This document shows, piece by piece, positions 29,701 through 41,900 of a DNA stretch of 64,000 nt. The stretch is from contig NC_083385.1 in NCBI RefSeq assembly GCF_031755915.1, positions 18,311,001 through 18,375,000 on the forward strand, given 5' to 3'. A model generated the notes under the pieces. It was not told the origin of the DNA. It saw only the letters and a list, made by a program, of their open reading frames with translations, and ran no database searches. The translations under genes were made by a program, and so were the position numbers. The DNA comes from Ziziphus jujuba (lineage: Eukaryota > Streptophyta > Magnoliopsida > Rosales > Rhamnaceae). Within the stretch, counting starts at the first letter, position 1; every line of letters starts with the position of its first letter.

Positions 29701-30229
29701 CAAATAATTATTGTATCTGGAGAGTTCGGTACCTCTGCAAAGTTGCAAGTGATGTTTCGTCCTTTTTTTTTTTTTTTTTTTTTTGAGGAAAAAAAAATAA
29801 AATTCTTTGAGTTTTACGGTAATTTTAGACTATTATGGGTGTGTATAGAATTCCAATAGGATCTCAATCCTTAATTCTTTTTTCCTGTATTTATCCATAT
29901 TCACCATTAATATACTTTTACCTTGTTTAAAAACAGAAAATTTAATTGATAAATCTTTTCATTCATTTTTCTACCTATTTTGTTGCCAAAAAAGTTGTGT
30001 TTTTGACATATTTTATTAATATAAGCAATTAGTTTGATGATATCCCATCAATTTTGCTAAATTCCAATATTTTTTTATCATTTACAATAATTTTTTTCCT
30101 ACTCGTTTAGGTGTTTCTCATAACTTTCTAAACATTAATGTAAATGATTTACCAATTGATATAATTTCATTTGATCTAATAAAAAAAATTTAAATAAGTG
30201 GCAATTTGAAATTATGCTAAAGTTTTATT
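26770..30229. other. AT-rich intergenic sequence upstream of the TRAPPC12-like gene
   Basis: Contains the TRAPPC12-like promoter next to 26770, the 36-bp inverted repeat at 27068-27187, and (TA)n tracts (about 27663-27680, 27922-27940). A block near 29300-29760 is less AT-rich but has no recognisable reading frame. No gene supported. Confidence 0.55.
27068..27187. repeat. 36-bp inverted repeat with one mismatch, ~48-bp loop
   Basis: The left arm (27068-27103) begins tgaacaaagtaaaatgaac. The right arm (27152-27187) is its reverse complement, ending gtttattttactttgttca, with a single mismatch. It would form a stable hairpin if transcribed. It lies ~300 bp upstream of the TRAPPC12-like start codon. 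Confidence 0.9.
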
Positions 30230-31110
30230 TTTTTAAAAAAATAAACGTCACCTTTATTAGGCAAAACCATAAATATCATCCTAAATAATAGGGTTCAATC
30301 AATTAGAGCATGAGCTGCTCTATTAGAGACACCAAGAAGCATAAGTATAGTGAGTAGTGACTTAACCTCATCAACTAGAAAACATTCACTTCCTATATAA
30401 ATTTTTGAGTCATTAATAAGCCTAATAGCTTATTTGCAATCACTTACCACCTCCCGACCAGTAAAACCAAACTTAAAACATGTTTGAATACCCTCACAAA
30501 TGATCATTAATCCGGTAGCCAAAGAAGAATGTGAAAGAAAGAAAGGCTTAGATATTGCTTCCTTTAATTGATCTTGATGATCTCGAATTAGTAGCCTAAG
30601 AGCATTCAAAGGGACTCTTTAAGATAAAATAGTATATTCTTTATAATAAAAAATATTTTTTAAAATAAATAGTAAAATTTAAAAATGCTCTCCAATAAAT
30701 TTTTTATTTAAATTTTTATTTTTTTTATAAATATTTATTATTTTACTTGTCGCATCTCTCTTTTATATGAGTTATCTATTTTTTTAAATATTATAATAAT
30801 GACATAGAAAAATGTGTTATATTCAATTAAATAAATATAATATTAAAATAAAAAATAATTTTGGCTCTCTACGTTTAAAAAACAGAACTAATTTTTTATG
30901 TTAAAAAATCAAAATAAAGAGTTATTAAAGCTTTTTTATTAAATGTTATCTTTTTTTAAAAAAAAAATACCATATTTAAAAAATCTCTGAAGAATGCTCT
31001 AACACCCACAACCCAATTCTCCAAAGATAAAGCTCCATCTACATTCACCTTAAGCTGACCCATCAGTGAAGGCAACCATCGGGTATGAACAAACATTATA
31101 CTAGAGTTGA
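30230..31110 (-). pseudogene. RNase H-like (RVT_3 type) domain pseudogene, split by a MITE
   Basis: Read on the minus strand, the N-terminal piece (about 31110-31003) encodes MGQLKVNVDGALSLENWVVG, the first strand with its catalytic Asp as in plant RVT_3 RNase H domains. After a 400-bp insertion, the frame resumes at 30596 with IRDHQDQLKEAISKPFF, LMIICEGIQTCFKFGF, VVSDCK, a stop codon, then AIRLINDSKIYIGSECFL and NRAAHAL. The DGA, GV..IRD, E-G-I, SDCK and N-R-A-A-H-A-L motifs are the standard series for RNase H domains found in plant non-LTR retroelements and related host-like genes. In-frame stops and the insertion show it is dead. No reverse transcriptase is visible next to it, so it may be a truncated LINE end or a gene fragment. 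Confidence 0.75.
30600..30999. mobile_element. Tourist-like (PIF/Harbinger) MITE, 400 bp, TAA target duplication
   Basis: The ends are inverted: gagcattcaaagggactctt at the left, and gagcattcttcagagatttt as the reverse complement of the right. A TAA flanks each side (30597-30599 and 31000-31002), the three-base duplication typical of PIF/Harbinger-derived MITEs. The interior is very AT-rich and non-coding. It sits inside an RNase H-like reading frame, and the frame is continuous across the site once the element and one TAA are discounted, which fixes both borders. Confidence 0.88.
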
Positions 31111-32864
31111 GGTGGCGATTGCTTCATACACAAGTGACAAAGTTGGGGATACCTAGTTGGAATCCATCTGTTTATGGATTAGGTTAGGCCCATATCACTT
31201 TACGGCCTCTGAACTTTTCAAAATCCTTTATTGGGTTTTTTTCATATAAACCTCTAAAAAGATTCTAATTTAAACAGTATGAGTCTTTTTTTTTTTTTTA
31301 ATTTAACATGTTAAATATTTTGTAGCTGGAAATTTTTTTACATCTTTAAATTAATCATAAGCAATGTGACTATGAACAAACATATGTTGATAGAACAAGA
31401 GCCAAATAAATTCCTCATTGAACAAACTACAAAGAGATATTTTGGCCGTGAAAAAAAAAAAAAAAAGTATGATCATTTGCCCTTTAGAAAGGTACCCCAT
31501 CCAATTGTTCCCACCAAAAAAAAAAAAAAAAAAAAGATAAAATAAAATAAATTGGCTGACTATTGACTGTGTGGATGTAGATCAAACGAGACTCATTTGC
31601 TTTCGCATGCATGGTAAACAAGCCAGTTAGACAACCAAAGTAGACAGCTTCAAGTTGTGCTCATATTTAAAGCTATAACATGTGGCTTTTTTTGTGTGGG
31701 TGGTTGACATATTTTTGTACTATCATGATCATAACCGAGTAGAACTAAAAAAAGTTGAAGAAAGAGTGTTCAAGAACAAGAAAATTACGTCTTGATTTGG
31801 ATTGGATCCCGATGAAACAATACATGAGAAGTTAATCGAATAAGTTTAATGAATTTTTTTTATTTATGAGTTTTCAATTATATAAATTAAAGCATGTCAA
31901 AACTCATCTTTTTTGAAACATGAAAGAAAAAGCTCCTTCATTTCAAGTTAAAAAAAGCCTGTTATAAATATAAAGAAAGAAAGGTATAATGTTAATTAAA
32001 GGGCTTTGTGTTGTCCCACGTAGTGAAATTGATACCGAACAAGATAGAATTATTTTTTATAGATATTCATATGATTTTAACGAATAAAATGAACATCTAT
32101 TCATGTATTTAAAGTTTACTATATATATTTGAAGGAAAAAAAAAAAAAAAAAGAGTTCCATATCTATACTTTGTTATCCTTCTAATTTCATGATAAAAAA
32201 TATATATATATATATATATATTTTACTGAGCTCTTTAATTTTCAACTTATTCAATATAGTATTAAACCCAAAGTTGATAACTCCCATCGTCATCATTGAT
32301 AACTTCCATCAAATTGAATAGATTCAGATAACAAAATGTATTAATTTAAAAAAAAAAAAAAATTTGCCATTGGCCATAAAAGTGTAGATTGTTGTGTACA
32401 TGTAGAAAATGACCTAGCTAATACCTTTATCTAGACAAATTGGAATTTACCTTCATTGGAAAAAAATTAATTGTACTATAATATTTTTTATTTTTAGAAT
32501 TTTATAATTTAGGTCTTAAACTTTTAAAAATAATGACTTAAACAGTTAAATTTTTTTTTTCTTTAATTTGTTGCATATGGATTTAATCCTCCAATTTGAC
32601 AAATGGATGGATAGCGGTTCTATCCATGTGATGTATAAAAAAAACCCTATCCCTCAACCTTGTCCATGTGAACAAATCCATTATAAATCTGTTTGTCAAA
32701 TTGAAATTTGATCAATTTGTAATAAATTGAAAATTTAAATATTTATATATCTATTTTTGAAAATTAAAAAATTAATCATAAAATTTTGAAAATAAAAAAT
32801 ATCAAAGTCTGAAGACAAAGATTGAGAGAAGTAGCACAGACCAAATACCTGCATCCCACAGATT
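31111..32864. other. AT-rich intergenic sequence
   Basis: No gene or clear element seen. Holds several poly-A tracts (about 31450-31466, 31516-31535, 32139-32152) and a (TA)n run (about 32200-32221). Confidence 0.55.
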
Positions 32865-34667
32865 TCATATATTTTGAATTTATTTCCTTTTCATAATTTA
32901 TTATTGGTCTATTTTGGGAGATAGTGTGGGCATGATATTGAACAAGTTGGATAAAGAAACAAAGAAAACAAATGGGAATCTATTCTACGCTGGCATCCTT
33001 GCCGATCTTTCATTTTTCCTCTTTCGACGTGGTAACTCACGTGCATCAGAAATCTCACATGATAGGATTCTAGATAGTGTGTCCCACTCACAATGGATAG
33101 CTGTTTCACTTAGGTTATGTTCAGCTGTGGCACTAGATTGTGTTCAGCCAACAGGTTTTGAATTGTCTTGCCTATCTGATAACAATGAATGCACCGCCAT
33201 GCTCTTGTATTTATTCATCCTCGGTTCTTGAGAATAATATAGCACAGTTTATTTTATTCATACTTGTCCCTGTGATTTCACAACACAAGTAGTCTTTTTT
33301 TTACACTTTTTTTTTTTTTTCGTGGACTACAACTGTATTTTTACACCTTTATCTCATTCTTCACGTGAAAAGTCGACGCGATATGCTGGAAAAGTATTGA
33401 CTTAGGTACTTCAAATAAACCAAATTAATCAATATTTTTAATAAGTGATTCCATACGAAGTGTAGCCATAAAGAAATGCTTATCCTTTTGCTAAATAATA
33501 TCAATAAAAAATTATTTTTAAAATTACTATCTTTAGATTGTTGCATAAAATTGTTTTTATATATGTAATTATATATCCTTATTATTTAATTTTGAGATTG
33601 TAAGAATTCGATTTCTTGCACAATTAATCTATAATCCTTTAACACTATTTATCTTACCTATAATCTTTATTTTTTACTGTTTAGATTCGAATTTATGATA
33701 AAACAACAATATCGATAATTAAAAAAAATATATATTAAAAAAAAAATAATAAAAATCTAGAAAAAAAAAACTAATTTAATTAAATACCATGTCAAAATAG
33801 GATTGTCAATTGGTAACCAGTTGGCAGCCTTTCCAGACCACCTCAAAGCAAGTTTTATTTTGCCAATCGACAGACGTTTTCCAACTCATTAATTATCACG
33901 TAATTCCCTATCATTTTTTCCCCTAATTTTCTAAACCTTTCATCAAAATCCATTTTCAAAATAATATTATATCTAGTTGGTTCAGGTGCTGTAATGTGGC
34001 TACCTGGATTCAATACTTCTAACCGCTAAACTGTTGAAAGTTTCATAATTTTATTTAAAATTTTACAATAATTAACTCTGATTTGCCGCAAAATGCCACG
34101 GTTATAAATACGAATAAATTCCTCTCTTGAAATATTTATGTAGTCTGCAAACTTGGAAGAAACATAGTAAGAGATCAAGCATATCGGTTAGAGAGATATT
34201 GGTTTTTTTTATTTTTCGTTTTCCTTCATCATGTAAATATAATATAATTTTTTCATATAATATTAATTATATTATATATAAATATATTCATATAGGTAAG
34301 ATTTTCAAGTGAAAAAACATTTCTTGTCCCATCATACACGAATTTTAATATTCCACAAATAATTGCGTCATCATTATAAATACTACCACGCTATGTGTGA
34401 GAATTTTTGTCGTCCTCAAAAAAACAAATATTTTAGACATATCCGTTGAATTAATATTTAAACAAAATTGCTACTTTTGAAAGGACCCAAGATATTCTTT
34501 TCCTTTATATTTGGCCGTGCAAATAAAAAATGAACGGTATACCTTTTGCTCGAAGATCACTCCCGGCCAGTAATTTTGAAACAGAAAAGCAGAAGACTTC
34601 TACTAATTAATTTGCCTTGAATTAATGAATTAGATTCTTTTCCATAAAACTTTAAAACATACACTTA

Positions 34668-35018
34668 GCTTTGTTTGGTAAAATTTTTTTTTGGTTTAAA
34701 AGCTCTAGAGAGCTAAAAGCTTTTTTATAAAAAAATAAAAATATTTGATAAAAATTAATAAGTTTTTATTGATTAAAAAATAAAAATTTTTAAATTATTT
34801 TAAAAAAGTCCAAATTTTAAGCTTTTCTGAAAAAATTGTTTTTTTTATTTTATATGAAAATTTAATTAGCATTCAATACAACTGAATAAACATTTAATAT
34901 AGTTTTTTTATTTACAACAAAATATTTATTAGTTTTTTAATAAAAATCTTTTTCAAAAAAATCTATTATACAAAACTTTACAAACTAAAATCCTATTTTT
35001 ATCAATTTTACCAAAGAG
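34668..35018. mobile_element. Small TIR insertion present in A, absent from B
   Basis: The left end ctttgtttggtaaaatt and the right end aattttaccaaagag are inverted copies around a ~350-bp AT-rich core. The corresponding place in B (about 49885-49905) reads straight through, which supports an insertion. The target duplication is not clear, so the superfamily is left open (hAT-like is possible). Confidence 0.55.
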
Positions 35019-35293
35019 ATCGGTATCTTAATAATATTCCATTAAAAAAAACTTATAAAATAATAAAATAGGGATATTTGGCTACATGTCGGTGTCCTTT
35101 CTAAATATAATGGGATGTGCAAGCTTTCCACGCCTAAAGATAGTATTGAATTATAAAAGTAAAAAACGTACAGCAGAGATCTCCATATATACTCAAAAAA
35201 CGTTCCTGATATTTCCAACCTATATTAAAAGTCAAGGAGATATAAAATTCAACGTGTATGATTAATTGTCTATCAAATCTCAATAATGCCATA

Positions 35294-35367
35294 TATTCTT
35301 AGATTCTAAACCATACCCACAAAGCAAAAATATTCTTAGATTCTAAACCATACCCACAAAGCAAAAA
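35294..35367. repeat. Perfect 37-bp tandem duplication
   Basis: The unit beginning tattcttagattctaaacc and ending cacaaagcaaaaa occurs twice back to back. Segment B has a related but diverged doublet at the same place. Confidence 0.9.
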
Positions 35368-35639
35368 TATGTAACAAAACTAAATGATGACCAAATTGAT
35401 GATTTACCAAATGACGTATGAATATATTATTGATTTAAAAATTAATATAAGTTAAATATGAGTAAATCTTTAAATAACTTTGTTAAATAGTCTATTGACG
35501 GCAGAAATTACTTATATAACAACAATATAAATAAAAAAAACACATGATTAATTTTACGTGCTTCAGTTTTCATTCTAGTGTTAATCTATGTGCATTAAAA
35601 AAAATAAAAAAAGTTTGCATCGACGATCACATTTTCGAT

Positions 35640-36053
35640 AATATCTACCAAATTTTCTATAATATCTACCAAATTTTCGATATTTTTTTATAATTTCCAT
35701 GAAAGTTTCTTCTACACATGATTAATTTTTTTTTTTTTTGATGAATGATTAAAATTTCATTTTCGCATGTTGAAATATCAAATGTATATGTATATATTTG
35801 GTTATAGAAAATGATATGTTGAAAATATTGTGGCTATGGTTTAAGAAATTGAGAATTTCCACGAAATTTTTGTTTTTCCAACATATAGAAAAAAAATTTA
35901 AATATTATTTCAAAACAGATATAATTTCTATAATATCAACCAAATTTTTGATATTTTTTCATAATTTTCAAGAAAATTTCTTTTACACATGATTTTTCTT
36001 TTTTGTTTTTTTTGATGAATGATTAAAATTTTCATTCACGCTTGTTGAAATGT

Positions 36054-36104
<51 letters not shown>

Positions 36105-36240
36105 GTATATAGATATTTGTTTACAGAAAATGACATGTTGAAAATATTGTAGTTATGTTCTAGAAAATTGATAATTTCCATGAAATTTTTGTTTTCCCAA
36201 CATATAGAAAGGAAATTTAGATCTCATTTGAAAACAGATA
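35640..36240. repeat. Tandem repeat, ~275-bp unit, two copies plus remnants
   Basis: Shared landmarks recur about 274 bp apart: gatgaatgattaaaatt (35740 and 36014), tgttgaaaatattgt, and the tttttgttttcccaacatat-type block followed by gaaaacagata. The second copy has gained a (TA)n(TG)n microsatellite (36057-36105). Confidence 0.82.
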
Positions 36241-38376
36241 CCAAATATTCAATATTTCTTCTTAATTTTTATAAAATTTTCCATCAAAATATCTACATCA
36301 AATTATTAACAATTTGGTTAAAAAATTCAAAATTTCCATTAATTTTCAAAATTCCAATAAAATTTCCATAAAAATTTTCAAAATATCTATGAAATTTAAA
36401 CTTTTTAAAAAAAATTTTATCAAAAAATATTATAAATATTATTGATGTTTTAAGAACTTTTAGCTTTTTTTATTTTACCTTTTAATTATCTCTCAAAATT
36501 TATTGATATAAGTAAAATAATGTCAATTGAATTGAATAACCTTGATAGATTTTATTAAATGATAAGATATCTATATACTTTGTCGTAGAGTTTATATGGA
36601 GAGGATTCATTAAAATCATATAATTACAGGTTAATAATTGACTATACAAGAATAGAGAATAATAACAGCGAAATACAATATTATGAAGAATCGATATTGA
36701 TATTTTCATTAATATCCTTTAATACAAGGTCCATATTATTCACATATTAAAAATTATATGCAAATCATCAAAGAGATATATTTTTTAGGATTTGTTTGGT
36801 ACATTTTCAAATAAAGGAATAGATATTCTATCTAGAATAGTTATTCCCTCATTTGAGCCTTTGGATAACATTAAAACCAAAAATTTAAAAATTTTATTTA
36901 TTAATCATTGGGTTTTTACGAGGTTCACTTTGCCTAAATAGGATTTTAATATGTTACTAAAATCATACTTGACCACTTTTTGAATTTTAAATTCTAACCT
37001 TTATTGTGATCTAATGGTCATTGAAGATAGACCTTAATTTAATAATATACGGTGGATCTTACTTGAGATTAACTAGTCTTTACCATATTTAAAATATATT
37101 TAAAAGGATATTGTCATTACAAGTCCTTAAATTGTATAGGTTGTAATACTTTGTACCCTAAACTAATTTTTTTGATAATTACATCCCTAAACTTGTTATA
37201 TAAGTGCACCATTAGGACAAACTTCAAATTTCATTAACAAAATATGCACCTGGACTCACATACCCCTCGTATAAGGGCATTCAAGGTTTTCCCACTCAAT
37301 AACTGCATCATAAACTTTTGCTTGTTAAATCACCAATCAAACTTGACTGATTAGAGTCCTTCAATCAAATACAATGAAAAATCACTAAACTTGTTACATA
37401 AGTGCACCATTAGGACAGATTTCAAATTTCATTTACAAAACGCACTTGGACTCACGTGGCCCTCATATAAAGGCATTCAAGGTTTTTCCACTCAATAACT
37501 ACGCATCATAAATTTTTGCTTGTTAAATCACTAATCAAACTTGATCGACTAGAGTCCTTCAATCAAACACAATGCAAAACTCACCAGATTTGTCCAAAGT
37601 TTGAAAGAAACTAACCAATTTTGAGTCTTTGATAGTGATTATGTTAATGGACTTTTATGTTTTTCAATTTAAATTTTCTCAGTCATGTTCTTTGTCAAAA
37701 TCTTAGAAACTGAATTGCATCAATGATATGGAAGAATCTAAGCTATGTTTAAGTACCTTTCAATCAAACACAATTTAAAACCCACCAGATTTGTCCAAAG
37801 TTTGAACGAAACTAACCAATTTTGAGTCTTTGATAATGATTATGTTAATGGACTTCTATGTTTTTCAATTTAATTTTTATCATTCATGTTCTTTGTCAAA
37901 ATCTCAGAAACTGAATTGCATCAAATATATGGAAGAATCTAAGCTATGTTAAGTACCTTTCAATTTCGTGCTACTTAGCAAAGATGGTTCACAATGAACT
38001 GTGCAAGGGAGAAACTCAAAATGATGAGTTGCTTTGAGCAACTTGTAGACATTGATGGCTAGAGCAATGGCTTTTAAACCGCCATCCATCTGAGAATAAA
38101 TATACTCTATTTCATGCTGTCAGGTCCATTCCTTAGACCCAAAAAACAAAAAACTCACCAATTCCAACTTCAAAAGAAATATATAGAAAAAAGAAAAAGT
38201 CTACCGATCAATGATATAACAAAACCAACTAGAAAGATTTATCCGATTTGCTCTAAATCTTCTCTTTCATTTTTTCATTTTGTTGGGGGATTATATGAAG
38301 AAGAAGAGAAATAAAAAAAATATAAAAGATCTTCAATGCCCTAATAGAATGGGCATGTAAAAGGTCACATGCATAT
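36241..38376. other. Intergenic sequence before the chromovirus
   Basis: AT-rich. Its only structure is the pair of adjacent ~200-bp tandem duplications at 37187-37966. No coding gene supported. Confidence 0.55.
37187..37966. repeat. Two successive ~200-bp tandem duplications
   Basis: The first pair is 37187-37384 and 37385-~37580 (ctaaacttgtta, aagtgcaccattaggaca, ctcaataact, gagtccttcaatcaaa). The second pair is ~37559-37758 and ~37759-37966 (caatcaaacacaat, ccagatttgtccaaagtttg, aactaaccaattttgagtct, gaagaatctaagctatgtt). The end of the first array (caatcaaacacaat) is the beginning of the second unit, so the duplications overlap. Confidence 0.88.
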
Positions 38377-38896
38377 TGTCATGTTCCCATTCTTTGGAAT
38401 AAGCAAAGGTGGATCATGCAATGCTTACTATTCCCTTGCGGGTAGTATGTCGACCGCTAATGTCCCTCATAAGGAAATAATACACACGATATTAGTATTG
38501 TACAAGCACCAAGCAAATAATAAAGTAAATAATAATAATTGTTATTGAAAAAGATAAGCACACACGGTAGCAAAGGGACTGAATAAAATGCATTCGGCTT
38601 ATTAAATCCCGGTAGAGAGAACAACAGAGAGGTTAAAAGTATGCATTAAAAGTTCTCACCTGTGCTGGTGGTCTATTCCAATACTTTGCTGACTAGCTAT
38701 CCCCCTCTAAAGAGCTTATTTAGCCCTTTTTACCATGATAGGAAGAAACATCAAAATACGCAAGGAATCATAATGATATTATTTCTTATAACATAAAATA
38801 TAAATCAAAGCAAATGACCATGGGCTTGACTAATGAACTTAGATGAACTTTAGCTTAGTGATTACAATCAAAATACAAGGTCACATTACTCTTACA
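38377..38896 (-). repeat. 3' LTR of the chromovirus
   Basis: 520 bp, beginning TGTCATGTTCCC and ending CTCTTACA on the plus strand. It pairs with 43358-43886 along its whole length (gaataagcaaaggtgga, gatattagtattgt/acaagcacc, tgcattaaaagttct, aaagagcttatttagcc). Confidence 0.92.
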
Positions 38897-38912
38897 TCTT
38901 GCCCCACTCAAT
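38897..38912 (-). other. Polypurine tract (PPT)
   Basis: The minus strand reads GAGTGGGGCAAGA directly against the 3' LTR, the purine-rich primer site for plus-strand synthesis. Confidence 0.75.
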
Positions 38913-38919
38913 CTATCAA

Positions 38920-41900
38920 CGTCTTTGATGACGTGATCACTTTTAAATTCTTATATCATATACTTACAGGATGCTAAGTTATCCTCATTCTCCTAATTGA
39001 TCTCTTCGTCTTTTAGTCTGTTCCACTTGACGAGGTACTCCTGTACTGGATGTAGATAGATGTATCTAAATTTGTCGGCTAGGATCTTCTCTGCTTCCTC
39101 CAGCATCTTCTGTAGGTTGATGTTGATGTCAGCTTTGACTAGTTTTAGTGTGCTTAATCTTCACTATCCAGGTGATATGGCTTGAAGTTGCTGTTGTGAA
39201 ACATTGAGAGCACTTTCATCCATTTTAGAGTCCCCATTTTACATGAGGCTCTTCTGACTTTGGTGATTATTAGCATTGGGCCTTCATACTTCCTCATTAA
39301 TCTAAGGTCTCTATCTTGTAGCCAACAAAATTGTTCTCGCGTCAAGTTTACCATCACCATATTTTCAACATTGAATTTCAATGGCCTCCGCCCTTTATCT
39401 GTCAATTTCTTCATCTGACTGGCCACTTTATCCAAATAGACTTTAGCTGTCTCTATATTACTTGTCTATTCTTTTGTGAAAGCCCTTAGATTCCTACCCT
39501 GATGTTCACTTACTGTATGATGTAACATGGCTTCTGACCATTAACTATCTCGAATGGGTGTGTACTCATGTAAGAGCCATTTTGTGGATTAAAGTAGAAT
39601 TGAACTACAGCGATGAGTTATGTCTAACTTTTTTGTTTGGAACTAACAAAGTGTCATAAGTACTCCTCCAACATGCCATTGAACCTTTCTGTCTGTCTGT
39701 CATTTGAGGATGATAACTGGAGAAAATATTTAAGCTGGGAGCTTAGAAGTTTGAACGGTTCCGACCAGAAAGACCCTATGAATTTGGCATCTTGATTGCT
39801 AACAATATGTTAGGGCACTCTTTAGTACTTTACTATAAACTTGAAGAATAGGCGAACTATCTCCTTAGCCATGTAATACTTTAAGGTTGGGATGAAAGTT
39901 GCATATTTTGAAAATCTGTTTACGACCACCAAAATACCAGAGTTTTCAATGTTTGGAAGGTTTATGATGAAGTCAAGCGACACACTCTCCCATGGATGAA
40001 CAAGGATGAGAAGCAGCTCCAACAATCCTGGTTGCTTTTGTCTCTTCATTTTGTTTTGTTGATATATAAGACAAGTTTAAGCATAATCCATAACATCATC
40101 GCACATTTGTGGCTAATAGTATCCCTGTTTAATCAGTGCATATATTCTTTGCAATCTGAATATCTTGTCTATAGGGTATCATGCTATTCTCACAAAAACA
40201 TCTTCTTTAAATCCCCAGACCTTGGAATAAACAATCTATTACCCTTCATCCAAAGTAGGCCATCTTCTTCCCAAATTGGCTTGTTTTTCTTTCTCTACAC
40301 AATTTTATGATGTTTTGAGCATATGAATCTCCCTCTACATGCTGAATTATGAGTTTTAGCATCGAAGTACCCATAGTGTTAGCCTTCACGTTAGCTAGTA
40401 TCCTTAACATTACGAGTTTCATCTTATGATTTAATGCATCAGCAACCTAATTGTTGTTCTCACCTTGTGTTGAAAGTGGAAGTCAAACTACATAATAAAT
40501 TTGTGGCAATGAGCTTGCTTTGGAGTTAGTTTCGGCTATGTGAGAAAATGACTAATAGTTAAGTTGTCAGTTTTTATGATGTATCATGACCCCAATAGGT
40601 AGTGTCTCCATGTCCTTAAACAGTGAATCACAAAAGGCATTTCTTTAGAATTCCATTTTACCCCTGATAGCTTTCTACTTTCATAGGTGACTAGATGATC
40701 GTCTTAAAGTAAGACTCCACCCAAAGCAAAACCCGATACATCAGTTTGTATTTCAAATGGTTTTGTGACATCTGGAGGCGCCAAAACCTGCTCACTTATC
40801 ATAGTTTCTTTAAAATCATCAAGCGCACCCTGACATTTGTTGCTCCATTCCCAGGCACATCCTTTTTAAATAATTCTGTTAAGGGTGTTACATTTTTTGA
40901 GTATCTTTTAACAAATCGACGATAGTAATTCGCCAATCCAAAAAAGGATTTAACTTTTTTGACATTGGTGGGAGTCTTCCATTTTTAAATGGCCTTAAAA
41001 TTTTCTATATCCATGCTAATCTTCCCCTTTTCCATAATATGACCCAAAAATTTGATTCGTTTCTTAGCAAAAGCACATTTCTCCCTTTTCATAAACAGTT
41101 AATTTTCTCGAAAGCCTTTGAAACACAAGTTTAATATGCTCAATACACTCCTTAAGAGTAGAACTGAAGATCACAATATTGTCCAAATACACTACAATAA
41201 ACTTGTCAAGGAAGTCTCAGAATACTTGATTCATGAGAGTGCAAAATGTCACTGATGCATTGGTCAACATAAATGGCATCATCAGGAACTCAAAAGCTTC
41301 GTATTCCATGATACAGATAGTTTTCTCCGTATCCTCTTTAGCAATTCTCATGTGGTAATATCTCAATCTCACATCTAATTTGGTAAATTACTTAGCACCA
41401 CTAAGTTGATCAAATAAGTCGGCAATTAAAGGGATCAGATATTAGTTTAGCATGATGACCTTGTTCAATGCTTGATAGTCCACAAACAGGCGTAGACTTA
41501 CATCTTTCTTATTCTGAAATAGCACTGGTGCATAGTATGGTACCTTCGAGGGTCTAAGAAACCTGGCTTCCAAAAGTTTTATTAACTACTTTTGCAATTC
41601 TGCCAGCTCTAGGAGAGCCATCCGATATGGTGGATTTTCTTGGAGTTTCACTCCAAGCATCAATTCAATTTTGTAGTCTATGTCTCATTGAGAAGAAAGG
41701 TTCATTGGTAAGTTAGATGACATTACATCTTCAAAAGATTTCAAAACTTCTATCACTTCGAGAGGGGTTGATTTATCGCTTTCACCTTCCTTTGCCACTA
41801 TTAGTACTACGTAAGAAGGTTTTTTGCGTCTCAACCCTTTCTTAAATTAGAGTGCATATAAAAATTTAAAGTTACTCAGTCATTTTCTTTGCCCATGGAC

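Larger units (their letters stand above)
32865..35470. repeat. Paralogous segment A (copy of the region upstream of ascorbate oxidase)
   Basis: It matches segment B (45240-50400) in the same order and orientation through four blocks. These are 32865-33005 with 45250-45390 (tattgaac followed by ggttggataaag-type text), 33285-33640 with 45430-45690 plus the 46862 and 48903 flanks, 33800-34665 with 48985-49890 (agaccacctcaa, gcaagttttattttg), and 35020-35470 with 49905-50400 (gtacagcagagatctccata). The match stops before any coding sequence, so A looks like a copied upstream region without its gene. Open frames within it (32909-33231) have no domain and are not conserved in B. Confidence 0.82.

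Noticed and set aside
32914..33231. 105-codon frame in segment A
   Set aside because: Its second half is absent from the paralogous segment B and the conserved half is frameshifted there, so it is not under coding constraint.
35640..37966. Repeated units checked as a possible CRISPR-like or satellite array
   Set aside because: Only two copies each of ~200-275 bp units; ordinary tandem duplications in a plant genome.
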